Made by a program: the position numbers and the translations under genes
In this document: piece by piece, positions 1-9,155 of the stretch
Numbering within the stretch: position 1 is the first letter of the stretch
How the letters are laid out: every line of letters begins with the position of its first letter
Assembly: GCF_040361215.1 (NCBI RefSeq)
Contig: NZ_APND01000005.1
Location: 272,207 to 336,206, forward strand
Length of the DNA: 64,000 bases
Reading direction: 5' to 3'
Origin: Salinisphaera dokdonensis
GTDB lineage: Bacteria; Pseudomonadota; Gammaproteobacteria; Nevskiales; Salinisphaeraceae
Notes under the pieces: generated by a model
Told to the model about the DNA's origin: nothing
The model's input: the letters and a program-made list of their open reading frames with translations, nothing else
Database searches by the model: none

Positions 1-538
1 CGAAGGCATCGATCATCACGTTGCCAACAAATTCGATCTTGTCGGGCGACACCCCCTCGGCCAGAAGGTTTTCATTCGCATCGACGGACGGCGTCCACAG
101 CAAATCGACGATTGCGTCAGTAGCGAGCCGATTGATCTCTTCCGGCATACGGCGATCGCGGCTTCGCAGCCCCGCTTCCAGGTGCGCAACACGGATACCC
201 AGCTTCACGGCCGCTAGTGCACAGGCAATGGTGGAGTTCACGTCACCGACCACGACCACCCAGTCCGGGCGCTGCTCAACGCAGACCTTCTCGTAGGCCA
301 TCATGACGCGGCCCGTCTGCTCGGCGTGACTCCCGCTGCCAACCTCGAGATGAATATCGGGTGCGGGCAGATCGAAGTCCCGGAAGAAGGAGTCCGACAT
401 ATTCGCGTCGTAATGCTGCCCCGTATGAACCAGTCTCACGCGGCACCAGTCTTCTGGCGCCAACGCATGAAAAAGCGGCGCAACCTTCATGAAATTGGGT
501 CGCGCCGCCGCTATCAGGTCTATCTGGATCGTCCGCAC
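1..538 (-). CDS. wecB: UDP-N-acetylglucosamine 2-epimerase (non-hydrolysing), 5' part only
   Basis: Interconverts UDP-GlcNAc and UDP-ManNAc in the cytoplasm, supplying ManNAc-type sugars for surface polysaccharide. About 179 N-terminal residues are present; the gene runs off the left edge. Visible family features are the N-terminal Rossmann strand followed by ARPNFMKVAPL, the GQHYD motif, VVGDVNST and HLEAGLRSRDRRMPEEINR with the acidic residues expected at the active site. The start is a GTG at 538: a stop codon lies 30 nt upstream in frame, and the internal ATG at 490 would delete the first beta strand. It reads in the same direction as the lipoprotein gene to its right, so both may belong to a polysaccharide locus extending leftward. 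Confidence 0.9.
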   Translation of the reverse strand, partial: MRTIQIDLIAAARPNFMKVAPLFHALAPEDWCRVRLVHTGQHYDANMSDSFFRDFDLPAPDIHLEVGSGSHAEQTGRVMMAYEKVCVEQRPDWVVVVGDVNSTIACALAAVKLGIRVAHLEAGLRSRDRRMPEEINRLATDAIVDLLWTPSVDANENLLAEGVSPDKIEFVGNVMIDAF

Positions 539-614
539 TTCGAGGCCCGTCGCTAGGAGTGTCGACCTAGCTTAGGTCATCGATGAGCACAAAAAGAAGT
601 CTACTCGTACAGAG

Positions 615-3158
615 CTACTCCCTGGGTACTACCGCAAAGTTGGAATAGTTGCTGTAATCAGGCTGCACATCGCGATCGGCAAAAATCTGCCAGGCCAGAT
701 CTCCGTCGGCGACACCACTCGACGCCGCCATGGCAAGGCCGATCTGGAAATTCGACGGAAAGCCGGTCGGCGAGAAGGCATAACCGGACATCTCACCACG
801 GTCGTACTTGCCACCGGCCCAGAGATTGACCATTTCCTGGCTGTTGCATTCCAAGCCTTGAAGCTCGGGGAACGTCTGCTCGTAGGCGCGATCCAGCGAG
901 GCGTAATCTTCTCCACCTTTCACGTCGCGAATCTGCAACTTGTAGACGGCGGCCTGGAGCCAGCAGTAGCCGTCGGCACTGCCTTTCCAGTTGGTCATGC
1001 GACCGATCTGGAAAGTGGACAGCCACTTGAGCAAACGATCTGCGCCTTCAACGCCCTGATCCGCCGCGTGTCCAACGGCCCAGGTAAAGAAGTCCTGCTG
1101 CCACGGCGCGATACCGACACGGTCCTGCCCGTTCATCGGATAGATCACGGCACTGGAGTTGTTCAACACGTGAATCGGACTGCCGCTGTCGGTTAGTTCG
1201 CGGTTGTACTCGGCAATATTGTTTTCGACGAGTCCTTCGTAATAGGACTTCAGCGGGTCCTCGTCAGGCGTCGCGAAAGCCGCATCCAGGATCGAGCGCA
1301 GCGACCATGCCTGTCCACGCACCTGGCCCACCAGGTGGCCCTTTTCGTAGTCGCGGTACTGGGCGTTCATCCAAAGTTCGACATAGGAGGCGACGAACTG
1401 CATTTCCTCGAGGTAGTAATAATCGCCCGTTGCCAGATATGACACATACCCGGTCGAGGGGTGGTGTGCGATGTTGAAATCGAGCGGGGTCTTGCACTCT
1501 TCGGCTCGGGGAGGATTCGAACCGCCAGGACATTTAGGCAAAAGATCCTTTTTCCAGCTGGATTTGGAGGTGTTGTTGGCGAAGCTGAACGCAGCAATCG
1601 AGACATAAGGGTGACGGGTGATCTCCAATGGGCGCCCCGTCTGCTCGTCGCGATAATGGAAACTGTAGCTACCCACCGAGTCGTCGTTGACGAGCATCCA
1701 GTTGAATGCCCGCGGGTCCGAAGAAACCACATAAGCCGAAGTCCAGCGCGGCAACGGCCCGATGGATGGCTGCGCGCCTGTATTCCCCATACGCGCCGTC
1801 TGGTCACCATTCTTCATCGGTTCATAAACCGTGGTCTGCTTGTCCAGAAATTCGTCGGTCGGCGTCACGTCGGCGTAGCGCGAAACGGCTCGGCTTTCCT
1901 GCAACTGCTCACTGTTCAGGCGCACATACGCTTTAGGCGATTCCTGCCACCAGAGAACCTTGTGCCAACGGGCATGGTCATAATGCGTCAGCCCACTGAC
2001 GTTGTAGCTTTCGGTACCCGTATTGACCGTAGCTTCGTAGTCCACGTTCCGGGGCGCCGATTTATAAGCCCAGTTGTTTTCGACCACCGTGTCCACGCGT
2101 ACCCGCGCGACACCGCCCGAGCCGTCGGAATAGGCACGAATATGAAAATAGGCGGCTAGATTGTCGTGATCCCCGTTTGACGCGCTCAGGGGGCCGCCGA
2201 CAATCCATTCCGACACGAGTGGGCCCGACAGCCACTGCTTGCACTGCACGCCCCAATCGGTACAGACCCCACTACCGGTTGCGTTCTGCAACATCTGACG
2301 AGCACTCGCCTGGTAGTTACCGCTGCCCGAGGAGATATCGAGCGTTGTGTCGAAACTGGTCGCCAGCAATTGCCCAGCGGTGACCGGTCCGCCCGTGGCG
2401 GCCTCACTGCTGCCCACATCAAGTACGACAAGTGGCGAGCCGCCAGCGGCAAGCTGCGGCAGGCGTACGGTAACGATCGCATGACGTAGCGAACCATCGG
2501 GCCACGTGGCTTTCGCGTCGACTTGAAGCGGAATACGCGCACCATCCGCGCTGGCCTGGAGTGAGTCAGCGGACTGAACCGAGCCCTGCGCGAACACCTG
2601 GCCCGCAGTCACCAGCACGTCCGTCTGGTTTCGGTCGGACTGACTTTGCACCTGAAAGTTGGACACCCCGGCGTCGGACCACTCCTGGCTGACGCCACCG
2701 GTCGTGGGCGTCGCTTCCCCGTCTTCTGACTCACCTTCCACCGGCGCGTCAGGCTCGGGTTCCTGTGGCTGCTCTGGTTCGGGTGTCTCCGGTTCCGAGG
2801 GATCGGCCGGCGCACCCGTGCTGTCGCCGTCGGCGTTACCCTCGCCCGCTTCGGGGTCGGATCCATCGCCTCCATTCTCGGCAGGCGACTCATTACCACC
2901 GCTGACGGGCGGCGTGTCATTGGTGACCTCTTCTTCCGTCACCTCTTCTTCTTCGTCTTCGGACTCGGTCGGCATCTCCATGCCCGAGCCACCTTCTCCG
3001 TTGCTCGATCCCGAACCGGCTTGCTCGGTAACCGGCGCCGGAGACGTGATCGGCTCGCTACCGCCGTCCGACGATCCGCCCGAACTACAGCCCGGCAGAA
3101 TAAAGCAAAAGAAAACCAGGAAGTTTGCAAACATGCTGACTCGCACCTTCTGTGTCAT
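615..3158 (-). CDS. large secreted lipoprotein, possibly polysaccharide-active
   Basis: 847 residues, not assignable to a named family with certainty. The start at 3158 gives a textbook lipoprotein signal (hydrophobic stretch, LPGC, lipidated Cys24); the frame is open for 37 more codons upstream, which would bury the signal. Residues about 25-155 are a low-complexity linker rich in Ser, Gly, Glu, Asp and Pro, a typical spacer from the outer membrane. The remaining ~690 residues form a globular, Trp- and Tyr-rich region: first a beta-rich part (WPDGSLRHA, then a domain with paired Cys), then a helical part recalling the alpha/alpha barrels of glycan lyases and hydrolases. Next to wecB, a role in modifying or exporting an exopolysaccharide is plausible but inferred. 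Confidence 0.75.
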   Translation of the reverse strand: MTQKVRVSMFANFLVFFCFILPGCSSGGSSDGGSEPITSPAPVTEQAGSGSSNGEGGSGMEMPTESEDEEEEVTEEEVTNDTPPVSGGNESPAENGGDGSDPEAGEGNADGDSTGAPADPSEPETPEPEQPQEPEPDAPVEGESEDGEATPTTGGVSQEWSDAGVSNFQVQSQSDRNQTDVLVTAGQVFAQGSVQSADSLQASADGARIPLQVDAKATWPDGSLRHAIVTVRLPQLAAGGSPLVVLDVGSSEAATGGPVTAGQLLATSFDTTLDISSGSGNYQASARQMLQNATGSGVCTDWGVQCKQWLSGPLVSEWIVGGPLSASNGDHDNLAAYFHIRAYSDGSGGVARVRVDTVVENNWAYKSAPRNVDYEATVNTGTESYNVSGLTHYDHARWHKVLWWQESPKAYVRLNSEQLQESRAVSRYADVTPTDEFLDKQTTVYEPMKNGDQTARMGNTGAQPSIGPLPRWTSAYVVSSDPRAFNWMLVNDDSVGSYSFHYRDEQTGRPLEITRHPYVSIAAFSFANNTSKSSWKKDLLPKCPGGSNPPRAEECKTPLDFNIAHHPSTGYVSYLATGDYYYLEEMQFVASYVELWMNAQYRDYEKGHLVGQVRGQAWSLRSILDAAFATPDEDPLKSYYEGLVENNIAEYNRELTDSGSPIHVLNNSSAVIYPMNGQDRVGIAPWQQDFFTWAVGHAADQGVEGADRLLKWLSTFQIGRMTNWKGSADGYCWLQAAVYKLQIRDVKGGEDYASLDRAYEQTFPELQGLECNSQEMVNLWAGGKYDRGEMSGYAFSPTGFPSNFQIGLAMAASSGVADGDLAWQIFADRDVQPDYSNYSNFAVVPRE

Positions 3159-3957
3159 TTGATCACCACCATTGACGGCGGCTCCAGCGACACATCGCAG
3201 ACGTGCAAGCGTGGCGGAACCGTTATTTAAACGCCGCCAACGCATTGTTGCCGGTAGCTCGGCCATCATGGCGCCGGGTGGCGCTTTAGACCCGAGAGCT
3301 TTGCGTCACGACCTTTCGGCCGCTATGCCTTTTTCGTGCTCGAAACACTATTCATCGATTTTTTTAGAGTCAAATACCCGAACAAAACCCTTTGTTTTCT
3401 TAAAACCACTATATTTCGTAATATTTTCCGACAGATCGGTTGGGATTGTTGACCCTTTTTGAGCACAGGAAGGAAATCCGACTTTTCAAACGAGCGCATC
3501 TTTAATCGATTTCACTTGTACTTTCGCGCTTTGCCGCAGATCGAATGTGCCAGATAATTTATTTAAAAAAATGCCTAAAGCTACGCATTCATGGTGCACT
3601 GATGTCCTTTCATCCGCTGTCAAACGTCGAAATTCCTAACAGAAATTTTTTATAATTTTCTAGACTAGCTAGCAATTCCACCGCCCTTTTGCGCATTCGG
3701 GCATGTGCCTACGCGATGCATTGAAGGCCGCGGTCCAGGTTTCCCTGTGGCTTGGACAGCGGATAACAACCAGTCCTGTCACGGCCGTCACGGGGCAACA
3801 CCTTGGTCGCGGGCGATTGTTTCACCGCTTGCCCTCCCCGATTCGGGCCAGAAATCCGCTGGGACCGTTGCCGGCGCAGATCCAGTGCAGCAGCACATTC
3901 GACGCCGCCGGCACAACGCGATAAATTGGCTCGGAATCGTTTATTTATAAGGCCTCC
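3159..3957. other. 799-bp intergenic region, AT-rich core
   Basis: Divergent spacer between the lipoprotein gene and putA. Roughly 3340-3700 is strikingly AT-rich for this genome, with many A/T runs. It contains a perfect TATAAT at 3651-3656, but no convincing -35 box 16-18 bases upstream. Short open frames around 3703-3950 have no ribosome site or recognisable product and are not called. The region probably holds the promoters of both flanking genes. I see no tRNA, riboswitch or insertion sequence. Confidence 0.6.
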
Positions 3958-6900
3958 ATGAATTATTCCCGCCCGAGCCAGATCGACGAAACGGCGTATC
4001 GGGGCGTCCTCGACACCTACCGATGCAACGAAGCCGAACAGGTCGATCGCCTGATCAAGATCGCCAAATTGGAACCGGCCATGAGTGGCCAGGTGGAATC
4101 CGAGGCCGGTCGACTAGTAAAGGCGGTTCGCAAGAAGAACTCCCACGGCAGCGGGATCGATGCGTTCATGCATGAGTACGAGCTTTCCAGTCAGGAAGGT
4201 GTCGTACTCATGTGTCTGGCCGAAGCCCTGCTGCGCATCCCGGACGACGCCACCGTCGACCGGTTGATCGACGACAAGATCGGTGGCTCCAACTGGGAGT
4301 CGCATCTGGGTGAGTCGAAGTCCTGGTTCGTGAATGCTTCGACCTGGGGCCTGATGTTGACCGGTCGAATCCTTCGCTACGAGGATGCGCCACAGCGCAA
4401 CTTCCGCAGCGTACTGCAGCGCCTGGTCAAGCGCAGTGGTGAGCCGTTCATCCGCCAGGCGGTCAGCCAGGCGATGCGCATCATGGGCAGACAGTTCGTG
4501 ATGGGCCGCACGATCGAGGAAGCGATCAGCAACGCGCGATCGCTGGAAAAGCGCGGCTATACCTATTCGTACGACATGCTCGGCGAGGCAGCGCGAACCG
4601 ACAAGGACGCGCAACGCTATTTCGACGAGTACTGGCACGCTATCGAAGCCTGCGGTGAAGCCAGCCGCGAACGCGGCCCGGAAAAGTCTCCGGGTGTATC
4701 CGTCAAGCTTTCGGCCCTGCATGCACGCTACGAGCTCAGCCACCGAGAGCGCGTACATCGCGAACTGCTCCCGCGTTTGCTCAAGCTCGCCCGTCTGGCT
4801 GCGAAGCACAACATCAACCTCACCATCGATGCGGAGGAAGCCGCGCGGCTGGACCTGTCGCTCGAGCTTTTCGCCTGCGTGTCGCAGGAAGACGACCTAT
4901 CCGAATGGCAGGGTCTTGGCCTCGCCGTACAGGCCTATCAGAAGCGCGCGCTCGATGTGATCGATTGGCTCGCGGATCTGGGTCGGCGCCATAACCGCCG
5001 GATCATGATTCGTCTGGTCAAAGGCGCCTACTGGGATACCGAAGTCAAGAAAGCGCAGGAAGCAGGCCTGGACGGCTACCCGGTGTTCACGCGCAAGCAC
5101 AATACGGATGTGTCGTTCCTTGCCTGTACGCAGCGCATCCTCGCGGCGTCCGACGTGTTTTACGGCCAGTTCGCAACCCATAATGCGCATACCCTGGCCT
5201 ACATTCGCCAGGCCGCAGGTGACCGCAAGGACTTCGAGTTCCAGCGCCTGCACGGCATGGGCGAAGACCTGTACGAAGAAATCGTCGAGAAAGGCGATAA
5301 CCCTGCCCCCTGCCGTATCTATGCGCCGGTCGGCCCGCACGAGGACCTGCTCGCTTATCTGGTACGCCGCCTGCTGGAAAACGGGGCCAACAGTTCGTTC
5401 GTGAATCGGCTCGTGGACGAAAGCGAACCCGTCGAGGATATCGTCGCCGATCCGGTCATCGCTGCCGAGCAGCAAAGCGTGGCCCAGCATCCGCAGATTC
5501 CCATGCCGCACGAGCTCTACGGAGAACGTCGGCCGAACGCCAAGGGTGTCGATCTCTCGGATGTGCGAGAACTCGATGCGCTCGCGAAAGGCATGCGCGA
5601 AGCCGACGCCCGGGTCTGGCGGGTCGCACCATTGATCGACGGCAAAGCGGTAACCACCGACACTAAGGGCAAGGAACGCAGCACGCGCCCCATTCCCTCG
5701 CCTGCTGACACCGGCCAGACGGTGGGTGACGTCATCTGGGCCGACGAGAACGATATCGAGGCGGCGCTTGCCAGCGCGCACGGCGCAGCAGATCGCTGGA
5801 GCGCAACGCCCGGCGCCGAGCGCGCAGCTGTGCTGCGCCGCTACGCCGATCTGCTCGAACACCACACGGCCGAGTTGATCGCGCTGTGTGCGCGCGAGGC
5901 CGGCAAGAATATCGGCGACGGCGTGGCGGAAGTGCGCGAAGCCGTGGATTTCTGCCGCTACTACGCCTGCCAGGTCGAGGACGAGTTCGACGGCGAGAAA
6001 CTGCTGCCCGGCCCCACCGGCGAGCGCAATACCTACCGCCTGGACGGTCGCGGCGTGTTCGTATGCATCTGCCCGTGGAACTTCCCGCTCGCCATCTTCA
6101 CCGGTCAGGTTACGGCAGCATTGGCGGCCGGCAATGCGGTCATTGCCAAGCCCGCCGAGCAGACCAGCCTGATCGGCTATCGCGCGGTCGAGTTGATGCA
6201 CGAAGCCGGCATCCCCGGCGACGTGCTTCACCTGCTACCCGGCGACGGCCCCTCCGTAGGCGCCAAACTGGTTGCGGACCTCCGGGTGGCCGGCATTGCC
6301 TTCACGGGCTCGCTGGCCACTGCCAAGGCAATCAACAAGACACTCGCCGATCGAGACGGTCCGCTCATTCCGCTGATCGCCGAAACCGGCGGCCAGAACG
6401 CCATGATCGTGGACTCCTCGGCACTGATCGAACAGGTCGTGGCCGACGTGATTCGCTCCGGCTTCCAGAGCGCAGGCCAACGTTGTTCGGCACTACGAGT
6501 GCTCTATGTCCAGAACGACATTGCCGACACGCTGCTGGACATGCTTTCCGGCGCCATGGCCGAGCTGTCCATCGGCGACCCGTGGAAAATCTCGACCGAC
6601 GTGACCCCGGTTATCGACGCCGAAGCGCGCGACGGCTTGGCGGACTATGCCAAGAAGGCGAGCGACAAGCTCAAGACAATCTATACCTGCAACCTCGGCG
6701 AGCAGACCAGATCGGGCACCTATTTCGCCCCGCGTGCGCTGGCGCTTGAGAGCATCAAGGATCTCGGCGACGAGCAGTTTGGCCCGATCGTGCATGTCGT
6801 ACGCTTCGAGGCAGAGCAGCTCGACGAGGTCGTCGATGACATCAACAACCTAGGCTATGGCCTGACCTTTGGCATTCACAGCCGAATCGATACCACCGTC

Positions 6901-7173
6901 GAACGCGTCGTACGCCGGATCAAGGTGGGTAATGCGTACGTCAACCGCAACATGATCGGTGCCGTGGTCGGCGTTCACCCGTTCGGTGGTGAAGGCCTGT
7001 CCGGCACCGGCCCGAAAGCCGGCGGCCCGCACTACCTGCATCGCTTTGCAACCGAGCGGGCCATCAGCCGCGACACCACGGCGGCAGGTGGCAATGCGTC
7101 GCTCATGTCGCTGGAAGAAGACGAGCCAACACACAACGAGTTCGTCACCCCGGAGCCGCAACGCTACGCCTGA
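3958..7173 (+). CDS. putA: bifunctional proline dehydrogenase / L-glutamate-gamma-semialdehyde dehydrogenase
   Basis: Oxidises proline to glutamate in two steps: FAD-dependent proline dehydrogenase passing electrons to quinone, then NAD-dependent P5C/semialdehyde dehydrogenase. 1071 residues. The N-terminal half is the PRODH barrel, with RLVKGAYWD and the late APVGPHEDLLAYLVRRLLENG segment. The C-terminal half is an aldehyde dehydrogenase, with CPWNFPLAIFTG, the base in ETGGQ (Glu809) and the nucleophile in GQRCS (Cys843). It lacks the N-terminal ribbon-helix-helix domain of the 1320-residue E. coli enzyme, so it should not autoregulate by binding DNA. It converges with putP, and a strong terminator follows. 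Confidence 0.97.
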   Translation: MNYSRPSQIDETAYRGVLDTYRCNEAEQVDRLIKIAKLEPAMSGQVESEAGRLVKAVRKKNSHGSGIDAFMHEYELSSQEGVVLMCLAEALLRIPDDATVDRLIDDKIGGSNWESHLGESKSWFVNASTWGLMLTGRILRYEDAPQRNFRSVLQRLVKRSGEPFIRQAVSQAMRIMGRQFVMGRTIEEAISNARSLEKRGYTYSYDMLGEAARTDKDAQRYFDEYWHAIEACGEASRERGPEKSPGVSVKLSALHARYELSHRERVHRELLPRLLKLARLAAKHNINLTIDAEEAARLDLSLELFACVSQEDDLSEWQGLGLAVQAYQKRALDVIDWLADLGRRHNRRIMIRLVKGAYWDTEVKKAQEAGLDGYPVFTRKHNTDVSFLACTQRILAASDVFYGQFATHNAHTLAYIRQAAGDRKDFEFQRLHGMGEDLYEEIVEKGDNPAPCRIYAPVGPHEDLLAYLVRRLLENGANSSFVNRLVDESEPVEDIVADPVIAAEQQSVAQHPQIPMPHELYGERRPNAKGVDLSDVRELDALAKGMREADARVWRVAPLIDGKAVTTDTKGKERSTRPIPSPADTGQTVGDVIWADENDIEAALASAHGAADRWSATPGAERAAVLRRYADLLEHHTAELIALCAREAGKNIGDGVAEVREAVDFCRYYACQVEDEFDGEKLLPGPTGERNTYRLDGRGVFVCICPWNFPLAIFTGQVTAALAAGNAVIAKPAEQTSLIGYRAVELMHEAGIPGDVLHLLPGDGPSVGAKLVADLRVAGIAFTGSLATAKAINKTLADRDGPLIPLIAETGGQNAMIVDSSALIEQVVADVIRSGFQSAGQRCSALRVLYVQNDIADTLLDMLSGAMAELSIGDPWKISTDVTPVIDAEARDGLADYAKKASDKLKTIYTCNLGEQTRSGTYFAPRALALESIKDLGDEQFGPIVHVVRFEAEQLDEVVDDINNLGYGLTFGIHSRIDTTVERVVRRIKVGNAYVNRNMIGAVVGVHPFGGEGLSGTGPKAGGPHYLHRFATERAISRDTTAAGGNASLMSLEEDEPTHNEFVTPEPQRYA

Positions 7174-7193
7174 GGCGAAGCGGAATACAAAAA

Positions 7194-7226
7194 GCCGGCG
7201 GTGCGAACCGCCGGCTTTCTTGTTTC
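7194..7226 (+). terminator. rho-independent terminator of putA
   Basis: Perfect 9-bp stem GCCGGCGGT / ACCGCCGGC with a GCGA loop, followed by TTTCTTGTTT, 20 bases after the putA stop. Confidence 0.9.
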
Positions 7227-7403
7227 TACTGGATATAAATCGGGCACAAGGCGAACGGCGTATCAAGGTCGGACAAGCGATCTGCGGCCTGCCGTGATCA
7301 CCACCAGCTTCCCTCCCCAGCTTGGACCGAAAAGCCGCCTCCTGTTCAATCGAGGCACTCAATGCAGCCTTCCACCGGCTGCTAAGTTCTCGGTTCAGAA
7401 ACC

Positions 7404-7443
7404 CCCGCCCACCATGGCCATTTATACAGCCATGACAGGCGGG
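7404..7443 (-). terminator. possible terminator hairpin downstream of putP
   Basis: Imperfect inverted repeat: CCCGCC pairs with GGCGGG and the inner arms around ACCATGGC / GCCATGAC partly pair. It lies 14 bases past the putP stop. On the minus strand it is followed only by GGGTTTC, so the T-tract is poor. Confidence 0.4.
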
Positions 7444-7456
7444 CTGTGCGTCTTGG

Positions 7457-8950
7457 CTATCGGGCCTCCACCGCGCGGAACTCGCCGCTCGTCTGGGTTG
7501 CAAGACTGACGACATAGATCGCGAGCCAGGCCACGATGAAGCCGGGGATGATCTCGTAGATACCCGGGCCGCCCAGGAAGCTGCTGTTCCAGCCCATCGA
7601 GATCCACACAATCACTGTGGCTGCACCGCCGACCAGGCCCGCTACAGCGCCCGTGCCGGACATCCGCGACCACGTCAGCGACAAGATGATCAGCGGGCCG
7701 AAGGCAGCACCGAAACCAGCCCAGGCGTTACTGACCAGACCAAGCACCTGCGAGTTCGGATCGCTGGCAATAAAGGCTGCCACGATACCGACCAGCAGCA
7801 CGCTGATACGGCCGATCATCACGCTCTCGCTTTCGCTTGCTTCCTTGCGCAGGAACAGCCGATAGAAATCCTCGGTGAGCGATGAGGACGCCACCAACAG
7901 CTGGCTGGAAATCGTACTCATGACCGCCGCGAGCAGTGCCGCGAACAGGAAGCCCGTCACCAGCGGATGGAACAGTAGATCGGCGAGCACGATGAAAATC
8001 GTTTCCGAATCGCCGACATCCAGGCCGTTACGCACGGCGTACGCGCGACCGAATACGCCCACGCAGACCGCACCGATCAGCGAGATGCCCATCCAGCTCA
8101 TGCCGATATTCCGGGCTTTCGATACCTCGCCCACCGTGCGTATCGCCATGAAACGCACGATAATATGCGGCTGACCGAAATAACCCAGCCCCCAGGTCAC
8201 GGCCGAAAGAAAGCCGAAGAACGTCAACCCGTTGGTCAACGACAGGAAGTTGGGATCGACCCCGGCCAGCGTCTCGGACGCTTGGGCAAAGCCCCCGCCG
8301 CCGCTGCCGAACAGCACGACCGCCGGCATGATGATCAATGCGAGCATCATGATCACGCCCTGGCAGAAGTCGGTCAGACTCACGGCCAGAAAGCCACCCA
8401 CGACGGTATAGGCCAGCACGACAGCAAGCGTGCCCCAGATCCCGACCGAATAGTCGCTGAAGGAGGCAATGTTGACGACGTCCCCGAACGCGCTCTGCAC
8501 CAGCTTGCCACCGGCCACCAGGCCGGAGGCGGTATAGACCGCGAAGAACACCACAATGATCACCGCCGACACGGTCCGGAGGGCCATGGCGCGGGACGGA
8601 AAACGCTTCGACAGAAACTGCGGAATTGTCAGGCTGTTGTCGTAACGCTCGGTCTGCTCACGCAGTCGCGGCGCGACAACGATCCAGTTCACGAACGCGC
8701 CGACGAAAAGGCCGATGCCGATCCAGGCTTCGACCAGTCCGGAGGCATAGAGCGCGCCGGGCAACCCCAACAGCAACCAGCCGCTCATATCGGAGGCGCC
8801 CGCTGAAAGCGCCGCTACGGACGGGCTGAGATTTCTCCCGCCCAGCATGTATTCCTCGGATGAGGATGTGGACTTGAGCCACGAATAAAAGCCGATGCCG
8901 ATCATCAGCCCGAAGTAAAGGATCAGACTGATCCAGACGCCTATCGCCAT
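7457..8950 (-). CDS. putP: sodium/proline symporter
   Basis: Imports proline with Na+ across the inner membrane. 497 residues, about 13 transmembrane helices, member of the solute:sodium symporter family. The diagnostic N-terminal segment reads LGGRNLSPSVAALSAGASDM followed by SGWLLLGLPGALYASG, close to E. coli PutP. The ATG at 8950 is chosen because it begins the family-typical MAIGVW N-terminus and follows a GGGGGA ribosome site; the frame extends 24 codons upstream without family similarity. It pairs functionally with the convergent putA: uptake here, catabolism there. In a salt-adapted organism it may also import proline as osmoprotectant. Confidence 0.96.
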   Translation of the reverse strand: MAIGVWISLILYFGLMIGIGFYSWLKSTSSSEEYMLGGRNLSPSVAALSAGASDMSGWLLLGLPGALYASGLVEAWIGIGLFVGAFVNWIVVAPRLREQTERYDNSLTIPQFLSKRFPSRAMALRTVSAVIIVVFFAVYTASGLVAGGKLVQSAFGDVVNIASFSDYSVGIWGTLAVVLAYTVVGGFLAVSLTDFCQGVIMMLALIIMPAVVLFGSGGGGFAQASETLAGVDPNFLSLTNGLTFFGFLSAVTWGLGYFGQPHIIVRFMAIRTVGEVSKARNIGMSWMGISLIGAVCVGVFGRAYAVRNGLDVGDSETIFIVLADLLFHPLVTGFLFAALLAAVMSTISSQLLVASSSLTEDFYRLFLRKEASESESVMIGRISVLLVGIVAAFIASDPNSQVLGLVSNAWAGFGAAFGPLIILSLTWSRMSGTGAVAGLVGGAATVIVWISMGWNSSFLGGPGIYEIIPGFIVAWLAIYVVSLATQTSGEFRAVEAR

Positions 8951-9103
8951 GAGGTCCCCCCGTTTAAAAAACCATAGCTTGGCCAGAGTTTCACATCCTA
9001 CCCCCGCTGTGAAGGGCGACAAGTGCCGCTCTCGCCTAGTGATTCGTCGTCAGAGCTATTCGGCAGCGGCGCGCGTCCAGCATCGCAGGGGATATCTCGC
9101 CGC

Positions 9104-9131
9104 CAAAAGAAACGCCGGCCCGAGGCCGGCG
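9104..9131 (-). terminator. rho-independent terminator of the CotH-like gene
   Basis: On the minus strand an 8-bp perfect stem (CGCCGGCC / GGCCGGCG, 3-base loop) is followed by TTTCTTTT. It lies 25 bases past the stop of the gene ending at 9156. Confidence 0.85.
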
Positions 9132-9155
9132 CTCTATCACCGTCGAAGCGGACGG

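Noticed and set aside
1505..1530. tRNA-like GGATTCGAACCGCC motif
   Set aside because: Lies inside the well-supported lipoprotein gene and no cloverleaf can be formed around it.
3703..3950. Two short overlapping frames before putA
   Set aside because: No ribosome site, no similarity between them or to known proteins, in a control region.
4897..6231. 444-codon minus-strand open frame
   Set aside because: Antisense of putA with no ribosome site or family motif.
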